From Paenibacillus woosongensis (lineage in GTDB: Bacteria > Bacillota > Bacilli > Paenibacillales > Paenibacillaceae), in NCBI RefSeq assembly GCF_030122845.1, contig NZ_CP126084.1, positions 3,224,001-3,288,000 on the forward strand: 64,000 bases of DNA, read 5' to 3'. A model generated the notes under the pieces. The model was not told where the DNA came from. It worked only from the letters and a program-made list of their open reading frames with translations, and did not search any database. Numbering within the stretch: position 1 is the first letter of the stretch; every line of letters begins with the position of its first letter. Shown piece by piece: positions 1 to 7,937 of this stretch. Made by a program: the position numbers and the translations under genes.

Positions 1-100
1 CCCGTGCACTATGGTCCCCGGATTGGCTCAGAGCAATTAACCGCTTCACTTCGGCATCATCCAAAAACTCTCTTGAGGTTTGCTTCACATCCGCATCCAT
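1..100 (-). CDS. sigF: RNA polymerase sporulation sigma factor SigF (SpoIIAC), N-terminal part only
   Basis: About 33 codons are visible before the window edge, starting ATG at 98-100 and reading MDADVKQTSREFLDDAEVKR and onward, with an IALSQSGD stretch typical of the SigF N-terminus. An AGGGG ribosome site precedes the start. It lies 11 bases after spoIIAB, giving the usual spoIIAA-spoIIAB-sigF order. SigF is the first forespore-specific sigma factor. The call rests on this short stretch plus the gene order; the rest of the gene is outside the window. Confidence 0.9.
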   Translation of the reverse strand, partial: MDADVKQTSREFLDDAEVKRLIALSQSGDHSAR

Positions 101-111
101 AGATCCAACCC

Positions 112-564
112 CTAATTATATAAAGCTTTCTTGGATACAATCCTCTTCTTCATCCGAATGGACGTGCCTCCGCCCATTTCGCTGACAACGTCAAACTCAT
201 CCATGAAATTCTCCATGATCGTAAAGCCCATCCCCGAACGCTCCAGCTCCGGCTTAGAGGTATAGAGTGGCTGCTTTGCAAGCTCAACGTCTTCGATTCC
301 CCGTCCTTTGTCTTCTATCACCAAAGTAACGGTATCCCCTTCAATCTGAGCTGAAATCGTGACGATTCCTTCGGGATCGTTGTCATATCCGTGAATAATG
401 CAGTTCGTTACGGCTTCGGACACGACGGTCTTCAGATCCGTAATTTCATCCATGGTGGGATCGAGCTGCGATACAAATGCGGCAACCGTCACTCTGGCAA
501 AGGATTCATTCTCCGATCTTGCGGCAAATTGCAGCGACATGAAATTGCTGGCGGACTGGTTCAT
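112..564 (-). CDS. spoIIAB: Anti-sigma F factor SpoIIAB (serine kinase)
   Basis: This 150-residue protein has the GHKL/HATPase fold of anti-sigma kinases: an N box ([11 protein letters not shown], about residues 50-60), a G1 box (DKGRGIED) and a second glycine box ([15 protein letters not shown]). In the family it binds SigF and holds it inactive, and it phosphorylates SpoIIAA with ATP. Its ATG overlaps the spoIIAA stop in an ATGA arrangement, so the two are translationally coupled, as expected for partners needing fixed ratios. Length is normal for the family. Confidence 0.96.
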   Translation of the reverse strand: MNQSASNFMSLQFAARSENESFARVTVAAFVSQLDPTMDEITDLKTVVSEAVTNCIIHGYDNDPEGIVTISAQIEGDTVTLVIEDKGRGIEDVELAKQPLYTSKPELERSGMGFTIMENFMDEFDVVSEMGGGTSIRMKKRIVSKKALYN

Positions 565-914
565 AATGCGACCTCCAATTCAGAGAGCGCATCGCTCTCA
601 TTCTCGAAAATGCTCATGATCTTGAAGAGACCCGACATTTCGAACAGCCGGTATACCGAGCGGTTTACGTCACACAGCACCATTTTTCCGCCCTTATGCT
701 TAATCAGCTTGTATCTTCCGAGAATGACGCCCAGACCCGAGCTGTCCATAAAATCCAAGGACTTCAAGCTAAGCACTAGATGGCGGCAATCCCCCCGCGC
801 AATCTCCTCATCCATTCGCATACGGACGTCGTCGGCCGTATGGTGATCCAGCTCTCCGCTTAAACGCACGATCAGCGTCTCGCGGTGCCTTACCATTTCC
901 ACATGTAAATTCAC
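561..914 (-). CDS. spoIIAA: Anti-sigma F factor antagonist SpoIIAA
   Basis: This is a 117-residue STAS-domain protein. The motif GELDHHTAD and the phosphorylation loop [15 protein letters not shown] are intact, with Ser58 at the same number as the known phosphoserine of B. subtilis SpoIIAA. Unphosphorylated SpoIIAA frees SigF from SpoIIAB in the forespore. The start is GTG at 912-914; a GGGAGGAG sequence lies 13 bases upstream, a rather long spacing. It is the first gene of the spoIIA operon, behind a sigma-H-like promoter. Confidence 0.96.
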   Translation of the reverse strand: MNLHVEMVRHRETLIVRLSGELDHHTADDVRMRMDEEIARGDCRHLVLSLKSLDFMDSSGLGVILGRYKLIKHKGGKMVLCDVNRSVYRLFEMSGLFKIMSIFENESDALSELEVAL

Positions 915-949
915 GTCTGTTCACTCTCCTCCCTGACATGAACACAACA

Positions 950-975
950 ATTCGATAAGCCTCAGCAGAATTCCT
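950..975 (-). promoter_or_regulatory. Predicted sigma-H promoter of the spoIIA operon
   Basis: On the minus strand AAGGAATT (around 969-976) is followed after 15 bases from AGGAATT by GAATTG (from 953 down). The elements match sigma-H consensus (AGGAWWW and GAAT), but the spacer is one or two bases longer than typical. It sits between dacF and spoIIAA, where the sigma-H promoter of spoIIA lies in B. subtilis. Confidence 0.5.
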
Positions 976-1003
976 TCCACCTGACAAAACTAGAAGAAAA
1001 ACC

Positions 1004-2191
1004 CTATGAATCTACAAAAAACAGATGCGAGGCAGAGCGCTTGAACATCGTCCACCATCCTGCCTTATCAATATCCGTTGGTGATTTCAATGGGAACTCG
1101 GTGATAACCTTATTCTCCTGATAAACGATCAGCTTCCCGATATTTTGGCCTTTCTTGATCGGGGCAGCAAGCTTCTCAGGTACCTCAAGCTTATGAGTGA
1201 TGCTGCCCGGGGCAGCTCCCTTGTTGACCAGCACATTCAGTTGGCGGGCTGCAGACAGCTCCAGCATCGAGGATTGTCCCTTTTGGATCTTCACTCTCCC
1301 GATCACTTCGCCGGCCTTGTAAATCGGCATCAGGGCATATTGGGAGAAGGCGTAATCGAACATGGCGGAAACCTCACTGTTCCGCGTCTTCGTATTTGGT
1401 TCTCCCAGGACAACGGCGATCAGCCGCAGGCCATCTCTTTGCGCCGTGGCCGCCAAACAGAATTTGGCCTCCGACGTATAACCGGTCTTCAATCCGTCCG
1501 CGCCGGTGTAGAACCGGACGAGCTTGTTCGTGTTGACAAGCCAGAACGGCTTCTGCGTATTCTGCCGTAAGTAATCCTGGTACGCCCCCGTATATTTCGT
1601 AACCTCCGGATGCTTCAGCAGCTCCCGGCTCATGATGGCAATGTCATAAGCTGAGCTGTAATGTCCCTCGACAGGAAGACCGTTACAGTTCTTAAATTGC
1701 GTATTCTTCATACCAAGCTCGGCAGCCCGCTGATTCATTAGCCTGACAAAGCCTTTTTCCGATCCGGCGATTTTCTCGGCGATCGCCACGGAAGCATCAT
1801 TGCCCGAGGCCATCGCTATGCCTTTGAGCAATTCTTCCACGGTCATTTGTTCCCCTGCCTCCAGGAATATTTGCGAACCGCCCATCGAAGCCGCGTATTC
1901 GCTTGTAGTCACTTTATCCGAAAGCTTCAAGGTGCCTTTCTCAATTGCCTCCATCGTCAGCAGCATGGTCATGATTTTCGTGATGCTGGCTGGCGGCAGC
2001 TTGTCATGGCTTTTCTTCTCATAAATGATCGTTCCCGTATCTGCATCCATTAACACGGCGGAATTGGCATTTTCCGCCAATAGAACATCCCCATCCTCAT
2101 GCGCCCCGCCGTGATTGGCGGACATGGCCGCCGGCCAGGCCGGGAAAATCAGCAGAACTGCGATGCTCCAAATTATCAGCCGCTTGCTCAA
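1004..2191 (-). CDS. dacF: D-alanyl-D-alanine carboxypeptidase DacF
   Basis: This 395-residue secreted penicillin-binding protein of the S11 family trims the terminal D-Ala from muropeptides. A signal peptide covers about residues 1-24. The three active-site motifs are present: SxxK as S69-I-T-K72, SGN at 129-131 and KTG at 235-237. A C-terminal PBP5-like beta domain follows. The start is TTG with AAGGGGG eight bases upstream. In B. subtilis dacF lies just upstream of spoIIA and is forespore-expressed, affecting spore cortex cross-linking; the same placement here supports DacF over DacA or DacB. Confidence 0.92.
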   Translation of the reverse strand: MSKRLIIWSIAVLLIFPAWPAAMSANHGGAHEDGDVLLAENANSAVLMDADTGTIIYEKKSHDKLPPASITKIMTMLLTMEAIEKGTLKLSDKVTTSEYAASMGGSQIFLEAGEQMTVEELLKGIAMASGNDASVAIAEKIAGSEKGFVRLMNQRAAELGMKNTQFKNCNGLPVEGHYSSAYDIAIMSRELLKHPEVTKYTGAYQDYLRQNTQKPFWLVNTNKLVRFYTGADGLKTGYTSEAKFCLAATAQRDGLRLIAVVLGEPNTKTRNSEVSAMFDYAFSQYALMPIYKAGEVIGRVKIQKGQSSMLELSAARQLNVLVNKGAAPGSITHKLEVPEKLAAPIKKGQNIGKLIVYQENKVITEFPLKSPTDIDKAGWWTMFKRSASHLFFVDS

Positions 2192-2279
2192 GAATAGTCC
2201 CCCTTCAACATATTTTACAAAATATTGGATTCTGCTAACCTAGTATCGGCGAAAGAAAGCCAATATATTCCTTCTGGAG

Positions 2280-2331
2280 CAAAAAAAACAGCGCCCCCTC
2301 CGATCTTGGCAAGATCGTTGAGAACGCCCGA
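2280..2331 (-). terminator. Probable terminator after punA
   Basis: Read on the minus strand, a hairpin with the 8-bp arms CGATCTTG and CAAGATCG and further imperfect GC-rich pairing outside it is followed by an eight-T run (2280-2287). It would end the xerD-punA transcript before dacF. The outer stem is imperfect. Confidence 0.55.
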
Positions 2332-2363
2332 TAAAATCTTTATAGTTTGACGCTAGTCCAATG

Positions 2364-3197
2364 TTACAATTTGGGGATAATTCCGAGAACGAGGTTAAGG
2401 AACTTCTCACGAACCCGGTCCGTCGTCTCGATCACTTCCTCATGGGAAAGCGGCTGATCCAGAATGCCAGCAGCCATATTGCTGATACAGGATATGCCCA
2501 ACACCTCGATGCCAGCATGTCTGGCTACGATAACCTCCGATACCGTGGACATGCCTACAGCATCTGCTCCCAGAGTACGGAACATTCTAATCTCTGCAGG
2601 CGTTTCGTATGATGGCCCTAGCAAGCCTACATAGACGCCCTCCTGCAGCGGTACTTCCTTTTCTTTGGCTACCTGCTTGGCAATCTCGCGAAGCTTGCGG
2701 TTGTAGGCCTCCGACATATCTGGAAAACGAGGACCCTGTTCAGCATCATTCGGACCTGCGAGCGGGTTTCTCCCCGTCATATTGATGTGATCCGAGATCA
2801 GCATCAGATCGCCAGGCTTGTACGATGTGTTAATTCCGCCTGCTGCGTTTGTAACAAGCAGCTTTGCCACCCCAAGCGCCTTCATCACCCGAACCGGAAA
2901 TGCCGTCAGTTCCGGACCGTAGCCTTCATACATGTGAAAACGGCCCTTCATCAGCACGACAGGGGCTCCTTGCACCGTACCAATCAACAGCTCGCCCGCA
3001 TGCCCCTCTACCGTCGACTGGGGAAAATAAGGAATATCCTTATAAGCGATGCTCACAGCCTCCTCGATATGGTCAGCCAGCACACCCAGACCCGAGCCAA
3101 GGATCAAGCCGATCTTCGGCGCCACACTCGATTTGGAACGAATATAATCCGCGGCTTCCTGAATCATTCCTTGCGTTAATATCGTTGTCATTGTCAT
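2364..3197 (-). CDS. punA: Purine nucleoside phosphorylase
   Basis: This 277-residue protein belongs to the trimeric, guanosine/inosine-type purine nucleoside phosphorylases (PNP/MTAP family). It shows the phosphate-binding GSGLGVLAD near residue 33, the LKGRFHMYEGY stretch, NAAGG, and the purine-site region VGLLGPSYETPAEIRM followed by DAVGMSTVSE. It splits purine nucleosides with phosphate into base and ribose-1-phosphate. ATG follows AAAGGAG. In B. subtilis the homologue pupG stands beside dacF together with the phosphopentomutase gene drm; drm is absent here. Confidence 0.93.
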   Translation of the reverse strand: MTMTTILTQGMIQEAADYIRSKSSVAPKIGLILGSGLGVLADHIEEAVSIAYKDIPYFPQSTVEGHAGELLIGTVQGAPVVLMKGRFHMYEGYGPELTAFPVRVMKALGVAKLLVTNAAGGINTSYKPGDLMLISDHINMTGRNPLAGPNDAEQGPRFPDMSEAYNRKLREIAKQVAKEKEVPLQEGVYVGLLGPSYETPAEIRMFRTLGADAVGMSTVSEVIVARHAGIEVLGISCISNMAAGILDQPLSHEEVIETTDRVREKFLNLVLGIIPKL

Positions 3198-3226
3198 TAA
3201 TCTCCTTTGTATAAAATATCATATGA

Positions 3227-4144
3227 TTACGTTTGTCCAACTGAAGAATCGAAGGCCTGCGCCTTGCCCCTGGGATGAAATGCCTCATAGACGGACTTCA
3301 AGTTGGGCTTGCGTTTGCTTAAATACATCTGCACGGTAACCATATCGGCATGTCCTAGCATTTCCTGCACCGACTTTACGTCAGCGCCGCCTTCCAGCAG
3401 ATGCACGGCGAAGGAATGGCGAAGCGTATGCGGAGTAATGTCCGCTTCGATCCCAGCCTCCCTGCCGTACTTCTTGACGATTTTCCAAAAACCCTGGCGA
3501 GAGAGCCGATCTCCCCTTGCATTAGGGAACAGCACTTCGGTGTCGGACCGGTTTAACATCTTCGGGCGGCTTTCTCTCAAATATTTCTCCAGCCACTCAG
3601 CCGTAACGGTCCCCATGGGGATAATCCGCTCCTTCCCGCCAGAGCACCGCACAAATTTCATAGCGGTATCGACGTCCGTGACATCCAGCGCAATAAGCTC
3701 GGATACGCGGATTCCTGTCGCATAGATCAGCTCCAGCATCGCCTTGTCACGCAGCCCGGAGGTTTGGGACACATCTGGCATGTCCAGCAGCAAATCGACC
3801 TCGGCCACAGTCAGCGTCTGCGGCGGGGACTTGTCGATTCTTGGCGCCTCAATCCATTCGCCCGGCTCCTGATCCAAAAGCCGCTCCCGCTGCAAATATG
3901 TAAAAAAAGCGCGCAGCGACACCGCAGACCTGGCCACGGTTGCCGGGGCTTTTCCAGAATGGCCGAGCATCGTGAAATAAAGCTTCACCCCTGCCCTCGT
4001 CAGTTGGGCAGGCTCATTCACCCCGCGTTCTTGTGAATAACTGATAAATTGCTCTACGTCCCGCTTGTAGCATTCCAACGTTGCCGCGCTTAACCTCTTA
4101 TGATCAGTCAAATAACCCATAAACGGGGCAATATACTGTTCCAA
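3227..4144 (-). CDS. xerD: Site-specific tyrosine recombinase XerD
   Basis: This 305-residue recombinase resolves chromosome dimers at dif together with XerC. An N-terminal SAM-like core-binding domain precedes the catalytic domain, whose full active set is visible: R146 (ATGIRVSEL), K171, H239 and R242 (HTLRHSF), H265 (LGHAD) and Y274 (VQMYLSK). I prefer the TTG at 4142-4144, preceded by GGGGG at eight bases, because it yields MEQYIAPFMGYL, aligned with the usual family N-terminus. A longer reading from TTG at 4183 would overlap yqzK by 16 bases. It is adjacent to yqzK and fur as in B. subtilis. Confidence 0.94.
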   Translation of the reverse strand: MEQYIAPFMGYLTDHKRLSAATLECYKRDVEQFISYSQERGVNEPAQLTRAGVKLYFTMLGHSGKAPATVARSAVSLRAFFTYLQRERLLDQEPGEWIEAPRIDKSPPQTLTVAEVDLLLDMPDVSQTSGLRDKAMLELIYATGIRVSELIALDVTDVDTAMKFVRCSGGKERIIPMGTVTAEWLEKYLRESRPKMLNRSDTEVLFPNARGDRLSRQGFWKIVKKYGREAGIEADITPHTLRHSFAVHLLEGGADVKSVQEMLGHADMVTVQMYLSKRKPNLKSVYEAFHPRGKAQAFDSSVGQT

Positions 4145-4167
4145 ACTTCGCGCCCCCAGTTCTTCAT

Positions 4168-4404
4168 TTATTCTCCGTACCAATAAAACAGCTTTAATCG
4201 TTCCGCCATAAATTCAATTCCATAATTGCCGGCCCGCTCCGTTTGAAAAGCTTTAATGGCCGAGCCATCTGGAATACGGTATTTATCCTCTGGAAGCAGA
4301 TAGCCGCCGAATGTACCCAGCACCTTGTACATCAAATACGCCAGCGCAATGAACAATACCGCAAACTTGACGCTCCGCAGCCATTTTCGAACTGAAATTA
4401 CCAT
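4168..4404 (-). CDS. yqzK: Small membrane protein of the YqzK (DUF4227) family
   Basis: This 78-residue protein has one predicted transmembrane helix at about residues 13-30 (VKFAVLFIALAYLMYKVLG). A conserved-looking soluble tail follows, ending in AERLKLFYWYGE. The size, the tail and the position between fur and xerD match the DUF4227/YqzK family of Bacillales, whose function is unknown to me. Its stop lies just before the chosen xerD start, so the two genes are probably co-transcribed. Confidence 0.82.
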   Translation of the reverse strand: MVISVRKWLRSVKFAVLFIALAYLMYKVLGTFGGYLLPEDKYRIPDGSAIKAFQTERAGNYGIEFMAERLKLFYWYGE

Positions 4405-4523
4405 AAGCCTCTCCCTCTCCTATTTCTTTACCCGAACTCATGCCTTCCAACCAGTAAAACCTGGTCGGACAGGCGCCTGATCATAGTATATAGAAGACAA
4501 AGGGGATTTATGTGGCTCCGTTT

Positions 4524-4561
4524 AAAAAAAGCCCCTCACAGCGCGGCGGCCGTGCGGAGCT
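4524..4561 (-). terminator. Intrinsic terminator after fur
   Basis: Minus-strand arms AGCTCCGCAC and GTGAGGGGCT pair in nine of ten positions and are followed by seven T residues (4524-4530). This ends the fur transcript and separates it from yqzK-xerD. Confidence 0.75.
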
Positions 4562-4574
4562 TTAAGAAGCGGAC

Positions 4575-5051
4575 TTAAGATTTCTTATTGCCGGACTCAG
4601 GATTGTTGTCGTTCTTGTCTTTGCAGCGGTAACAAATCCCGTGGAAATCAAGACGGTGATCGAGCACAGTGAAGTTAAACTCTTTCTCCAGTCTTTCTTC
4701 CAGTGGCCCAAGCCAATCCTCGCGGATCTCATCCATGGCACCACATTGTACGCAGATGAGGTGATGGTGATGATGTTTGCTCGTATCGGTTCTCAAATCG
4801 TAGCGAGCAACGCCATCGCCGAAGTTGATCTTCTCCACGACATGCAATTCGCTTAGCAACTCCAAAGTACGGTAAACGGTCGCAAGACCGATTTCAGGAG
4901 CTATGTCTTTGACGAGCATGAAAACATCTTCCGCACTAAGATGATCGTCTTCGTTCTCGAGCAATATCCGTACCGTAGCTTCCCGTTGGGGCGTCAATTT
5001 GTAACCCTGGGATTGTAACTGCTGCTTGATTTTGTCGATCTTTGCTTCCAT
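4575..5051 (-). CDS. fur: Ferric uptake regulator Fur
   Basis: This 158-residue Fur-family repressor has a winged-helix domain (LTPQREATVRILLEN, then SAEDVFMLVKD and GLATVYRTLELL) followed by a dimerization domain with KHHHHHLICVQCG and a distal CYRCK pair, the metal-binding CxxC motifs. The start ATG at 5049-5051 has GGGGGAGG upstream, so an in-frame extension to 5126 is rejected. Position next to yqzK and xerD, and similarity to B. subtilis Fur rather than PerR or Zur, support an iron-sensing role. A second family member, Zur, is encoded at 62.1 kb. Confidence 0.9.
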   Translation of the reverse strand: MEAKIDKIKQQLQSQGYKLTPQREATVRILLENEDDHLSAEDVFMLVKDIAPEIGLATVYRTLELLSELHVVEKINFGDGVARYDLRTDTSKHHHHHLICVQCGAMDEIREDWLGPLEERLEKEFNFTVLDHRLDFHGICYRCKDKNDNNPESGNKKS

Positions 5052-5109
5052 GTTCTCCCTCCCCCAGGAATCGCCGCTCAATGATCTAATATCTACAATC
5101 GCTTCTTTC

Positions 5110-5139
5110 ATTATAGGGGGTGTCAATCAACAAAGTCAA
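5110..5139 (-). promoter_or_regulatory. Predicted sigma-A promoter of fur
   Basis: On the minus strand TTGACT (5134-5139) and TATAAT (5110-5115) are separated by 18 bases. The initiation point would be about 50 bases before the fur start. Confidence 0.6.
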
Positions 5140-5147
5140 ACATTTTA

Positions 5148-5789
5148 CTAGAGTGTCAGGCTGGATTCAAGCATCGGTGTGACCCATGCCATCATCACTG
5201 GGGTTACCCACGTTTCGAAAGACGAGGCAGCCAGCATCATTAGACCCAAAGCCATGGTCACCCCTGTATAACTCACAAAAGGCCCAGCAACACTGCCGCT
5301 GCGGTTCATGAGCACTCTGCTGCGGATAATATTCAGCGAAAAACCGATAGCAGCGACGCTGCTGATCAACAGCACCGGTATAATGATTAAATTATGCGGA
5401 GCAACGGACACCAGGGCGAACAACAGCCCTTTCCAGGTAAATTGGCCGACGAGACAGCCCACCGTAAACCCGATTAGAACCCCCTTCAGGAAGTCCAAAA
5501 TAAGAATGCCCGGCAATCCGATGACTGATAAGCCGAGCAGCCAGATCAAACCGAGCCATTTCAAATGCAGGACGGCGACCTCCCAAAATGCCATCGGGTG
5601 AAAGTCGGCTCCACCTTCGTTAATGGAAATGAAGAAATTGCCCAAATACCGGGACAAGTCCTGCTGCTGCTCTAACGTCAGGGCATTGACCATTAAGGCG
5701 CCGAACACAACCCCCATGAGAAAGAGCACCGAAACGAACACATAAATAGGGGTTTGATCCTTAAGCGCATAACGAAAAGGCCGAATCAT
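5148..5789 (-). CDS. spoIIM: Stage II sporulation protein M
   Basis: This 213-residue integral membrane protein has about five hydrophobic segments, including QTPIYVFVSVLFLMGVVFG near residues 13-31 and AVLHLKWLGLIWLLGLSVIG. The N-terminus and the GILILDFLKGVLIGFTVG segment fit the SpoIIM family. With SpoIID and SpoIIP it forms the mother-cell complex that thins septal peptidoglycan and drives engulfment. In B. subtilis the gene also lies beside fur. ATG follows AAAGGAG. A possible sigma-E promoter lies upstream. Confidence 0.9.
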   Translation of the reverse strand: MIRPFRYALKDQTPIYVFVSVLFLMGVVFGALMVNALTLEQQQDLSRYLGNFFISINEGGADFHPMAFWEVAVLHLKWLGLIWLLGLSVIGLPGILILDFLKGVLIGFTVGCLVGQFTWKGLLFALVSVAPHNLIIIPVLLISSVAAIGFSLNIIRSRVLMNRSGSVAGPFVSYTGVTMALGLMMLAASSFETWVTPVMMAWVTPMLESSLTL

Positions 5790-5826
5790 GCAGGCAAGCT
5801 CCTTTCCATGTTCACATTGTTTACAC

Positions 5827-5855
5827 GGGATATCCCTTTACTAGTAAAAATATGA
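5827..5855 (-). promoter_or_regulatory. Possible sigma-E promoter of spoIIM
   Basis: On the minus strand TCATATT (5849-5855) fits the sigma-E -35 well. After 14 bases comes GATATCCC (5827-5834), a poor match to the CATACAHT -10. spoIIM is sigma-E dependent in B. subtilis, so the position is right, but the -10 is weak. Confidence 0.4.
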
Positions 5856-5876
5856 ACAAGCCTGCCCGCTTATGCC

Positions 5877-7109
5877 CTATTCGCCAAAACCTTTCGCCGT
5901 GTCGACTTTGCCGTACGTCCCGCCGCCGCCCGAGGTTAGGGCGAGCCGTCCATCACGTGCTGCGGCGATACTCCCGGCCAGATCCCCGCCGACTACCCCC
6001 GCCAGCTCTTGCTCGGAAACCCGGTGCAAAATATTCATCTCCGTTCCAAAGGCTCGGAGCAGCGCTTCAAATTTCACAGGTCCAAGACCCGGAATGAACT
6101 CAAGCGGCACCTGATAATGATACGGAGGCCGATGCGCAGGTACGGCAGGTTCGGATCGGTCGGCAATCGAGCGGATTCGATCCTGCACGCCCCGAACGAG
6201 CTTGGCCGAGCCGCAATACGGGCAGCGTTCAACAGCGGCTGCCGCCTCATCGATAATATAGCTGCAGCCGCCGCAAAATGTCCGGTGATACTTGCCGAGC
6301 CGCGGATTCAAGCCGTAATTGGCGGCAATCCTTCTGCCTTCCTTCATGCCCAGCGCCTTCTGGAATTCGCAGTAATTCGGCCGGGCCATCCGCAGTTCAT
6401 TGTTTTCCCTGCCGATCTTCCCTAAGGAATGGGCGTCCGAATTCGTCAGAATCGGGTAAGGGTCAAGCTCGCTAAGCAAGCCAGCCATCTCGGTATCCGC
6501 GCTCAAGCCAAGCTCAACAGCACTGACCAGCTCGAGGTCCAGCACCTCCGCCATTCGCGGGGCACAGCTTCCGTAAATGCTGCGGTGGGGCGTGAAAATA
6601 TGTGCCGGAATAACCATGCCGCCCCGGTCATAGACCTCTTTCTGCAGCTCGCGAGCGGGAACGTAGACACGCTGCGAGCTCAAATGTACGTTCTTCATGT
6701 GCTTATCCAGCCATTTTGTGAAGGACTTCATTTGCTCCAGGCTGGGGTAAAATACAAGCAAATGGGCCGGTCCCATCCCCGGCTCGCGAATTTCCAGCTC
6801 GCTGCCGAGCAGGATCGTCGTTCCGCCGTAGGCAATTCCGCCCTCCTGAAGTTCCTTCATCTCCCCGGCCTGCAAATAATCATCGATATCCCTCTGCACG
6901 CCGGGAGAATGGCAGTCGATGATTCCAATGAGAGAGATCCCTTTCCGCTCCTCTGCTTCCTTGGCGATATTGCCAAACGTCAAATTCCGGCTGCCGCTGA
7001 TTTTAACCGGATTTCCCGCGTTTGTCCGCCCAATATGCACGTGAAGATCGGCATAATACGTCTCTAAAGAACTGCTCATATCATTTGAATTTGCTGTGCT
7101 GGTTGCCAT
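5877..7109 (-). CDS. EndoQ-type DNA repair endonuclease (PHP domain, zinc ribbon, helix-hairpin-helix)
   Basis: This 410-residue protein starts with a PHP-type metal-dependent hydrolase domain: YADLHVHIGR near residue 19, IIDCHSPG, and LTNSDAHSLG. A zinc ribbon follows (CGGC with CPYCG about 20 residues later), then a helix-hairpin-helix region (EFIPGLGPVKFEALL). This order matches endonuclease Q, which nicks DNA 5' of deaminated bases such as uracil and hypoxanthine. In older annotation the family is listed as a helicase-like or PHP-domain protein. It starts two bases after nudF ends, so both are probably in one operon of nucleotide and DNA damage handling. Confidence 0.82.
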   Translation of the reverse strand: MATSTANSNDMSSSLETYYADLHVHIGRTNAGNPVKISGSRNLTFGNIAKEAEERKGISLIGIIDCHSPGVQRDIDDYLQAGEMKELQEGGIAYGGTTILLGSELEIREPGMGPAHLLVFYPSLEQMKSFTKWLDKHMKNVHLSSQRVYVPARELQKEVYDRGGMVIPAHIFTPHRSIYGSCAPRMAEVLDLELVSAVELGLSADTEMAGLLSELDPYPILTNSDAHSLGKIGRENNELRMARPNYCEFQKALGMKEGRRIAANYGLNPRLGKYHRTFCGGCSYIIDEAAAAVERCPYCGSAKLVRGVQDRIRSIADRSEPAVPAHRPPYHYQVPLEFIPGLGPVKFEALLRAFGTEMNILHRVSEQELAGVVGGDLAGSIAAARDGRLALTSGGGGTYGKVDTAKGFGE

Positions 7110-7111
7110 GC

Positions 7112-7681
7112 CTACGCACCCTTATTGGCATGATCGTCGGCCATTTTTTGCTGCCATATATATGCGGCCAAAATCGTCTTCGCATCGGAAATTCGGCCTT
7201 CCGCGATGTATTGCTGTGTTTCCGCGAAGGTAGCTTCAATGATTTCCAGAAATTCATCCTCGTCCGGTGAGGCATTGCCTGCCTTCAGATCCTCCGCCAA
7301 ATACAGATGGATAAGCTCATCCGCGAATCCAGGCGACGTGTAGAAGGAATGCAGCAGAGAAAGCCTGCTGCAGCGATAGCCCGTCTCTTCCTCCAGCTCG
7401 CGTCTTGCCGCCTCCATCGGATCTTCGCCATGCTCCAGCTTGCCGGCGGGAATCTCCAGCTCGCAGCGCCCCAGCGCTTGGCGATACTGATCGACGAGCA
7501 GCAGCCGTCCTTCGTGGATGGCGAGAACCGCTACAGCGCCGGGATGTTTGACGATTTCGCGTTTCCCTTCCGTCCCGTCAGGCAGCTGTACGGTATCTAC
7601 CTGCAGCGAGATCACTTTCCCTGTAAAAATATGCTCCGTAGATACGGTGATTTCTTTTAATTTATCGTTAGATGATGTCAT
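7112..7681 (-). CDS. nudF: ADP-ribose pyrophosphatase (Nudix hydrolase)
   Basis: This 189-residue protein carries a complete Nudix box, GX5EX7REUXEEXGU, in G-KLEHGEDPMEAARRELEEETGY, placed after AGKL as in ADP-ribose pyrophosphatases. It hydrolyses ADP-ribose to AMP and ribose-5-phosphate. ATG follows GGAGG. It is divergent from mciZ, the neighbour arrangement I recall around B. subtilis nudF (yqkG), and is followed immediately by the EndoQ-like gene. Confidence 0.9.
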   Translation of the reverse strand: MTSSNDKLKEITVSTEHIFTGKVISLQVDTVQLPDGTEGKREIVKHPGAVAVLAIHEGRLLLVDQYRQALGRCELEIPAGKLEHGEDPMEAARRELEEETGYRCSRLSLLHSFYTSPGFADELIHLYLAEDLKAGNASPDEDEFLEIIEATFAETQQYIAEGRISDAKTILAAYIWQQKMADDHANKGA

Positions 7682-7705
7682 GGAAATCCTCCCTAATGAT
7701 TAACA

Positions 7706-7735
7706 ATCATAACTTGTCCAAGATGAACATATGGT
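7706..7735 (+). promoter_or_regulatory. Predicted sigma-E promoter of mciZ
   Basis: ATCATAA (7706-7712) is followed after 15 bases by CATATGGT (7728-7735), matching the sigma-E pattern KMATATT / CATANNNT. It lies 38 bases before the mciZ start. B. subtilis mciZ is transcribed by sigma-E in the mother cell, so the site fits the gene. Confidence 0.55.
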
Positions 7736-7772
7736 GTTATTATACCAAACCCCAACAAGGAGGGCACCGCTG

Positions 7773-7937
7773 ATGAAGAGCTATATCTCGGACAATTCTC
7801 TTCGCGCGCAGGGCAAAGCCTCGCAAATCCGTATCCTGCTTAACCAATGGCAAAAACAATCCGGTCCAGCATGCAAAGTAAAGGATCTAATCGCTTCGCG
7901 GCAGCAATTGAACCCGAAGGTGAGCAGCCGTGAATAG
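7773..7937 (+). CDS. mciZ: Probable MciZ, mother-cell inhibitor of FtsZ
   Basis: This is a 54-codon gene starting at ATG 7773 with AGGAGGG upstream; an earlier in-frame ATG lacks a ribosome site. The product begins MKSYISDNSLRAQGKASQIR and ends near VKDLIASRQQ. The central GKAxxIRxxL and the VKDxI tail correspond to the two parts of B. subtilis MciZ (40 residues), which caps FtsZ filaments and blocks Z-ring assembly in the mother cell. Divergence from nudF and the sigma-E-like promoter agree. Its last eight bases overlap the next gene. The call rests on a short motif match and context. Confidence 0.75.
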   Translation: MKSYISDNSLRAQGKASQIRILLNQWQKQSGPACKVKDLIASRQQLNPKVSSRE

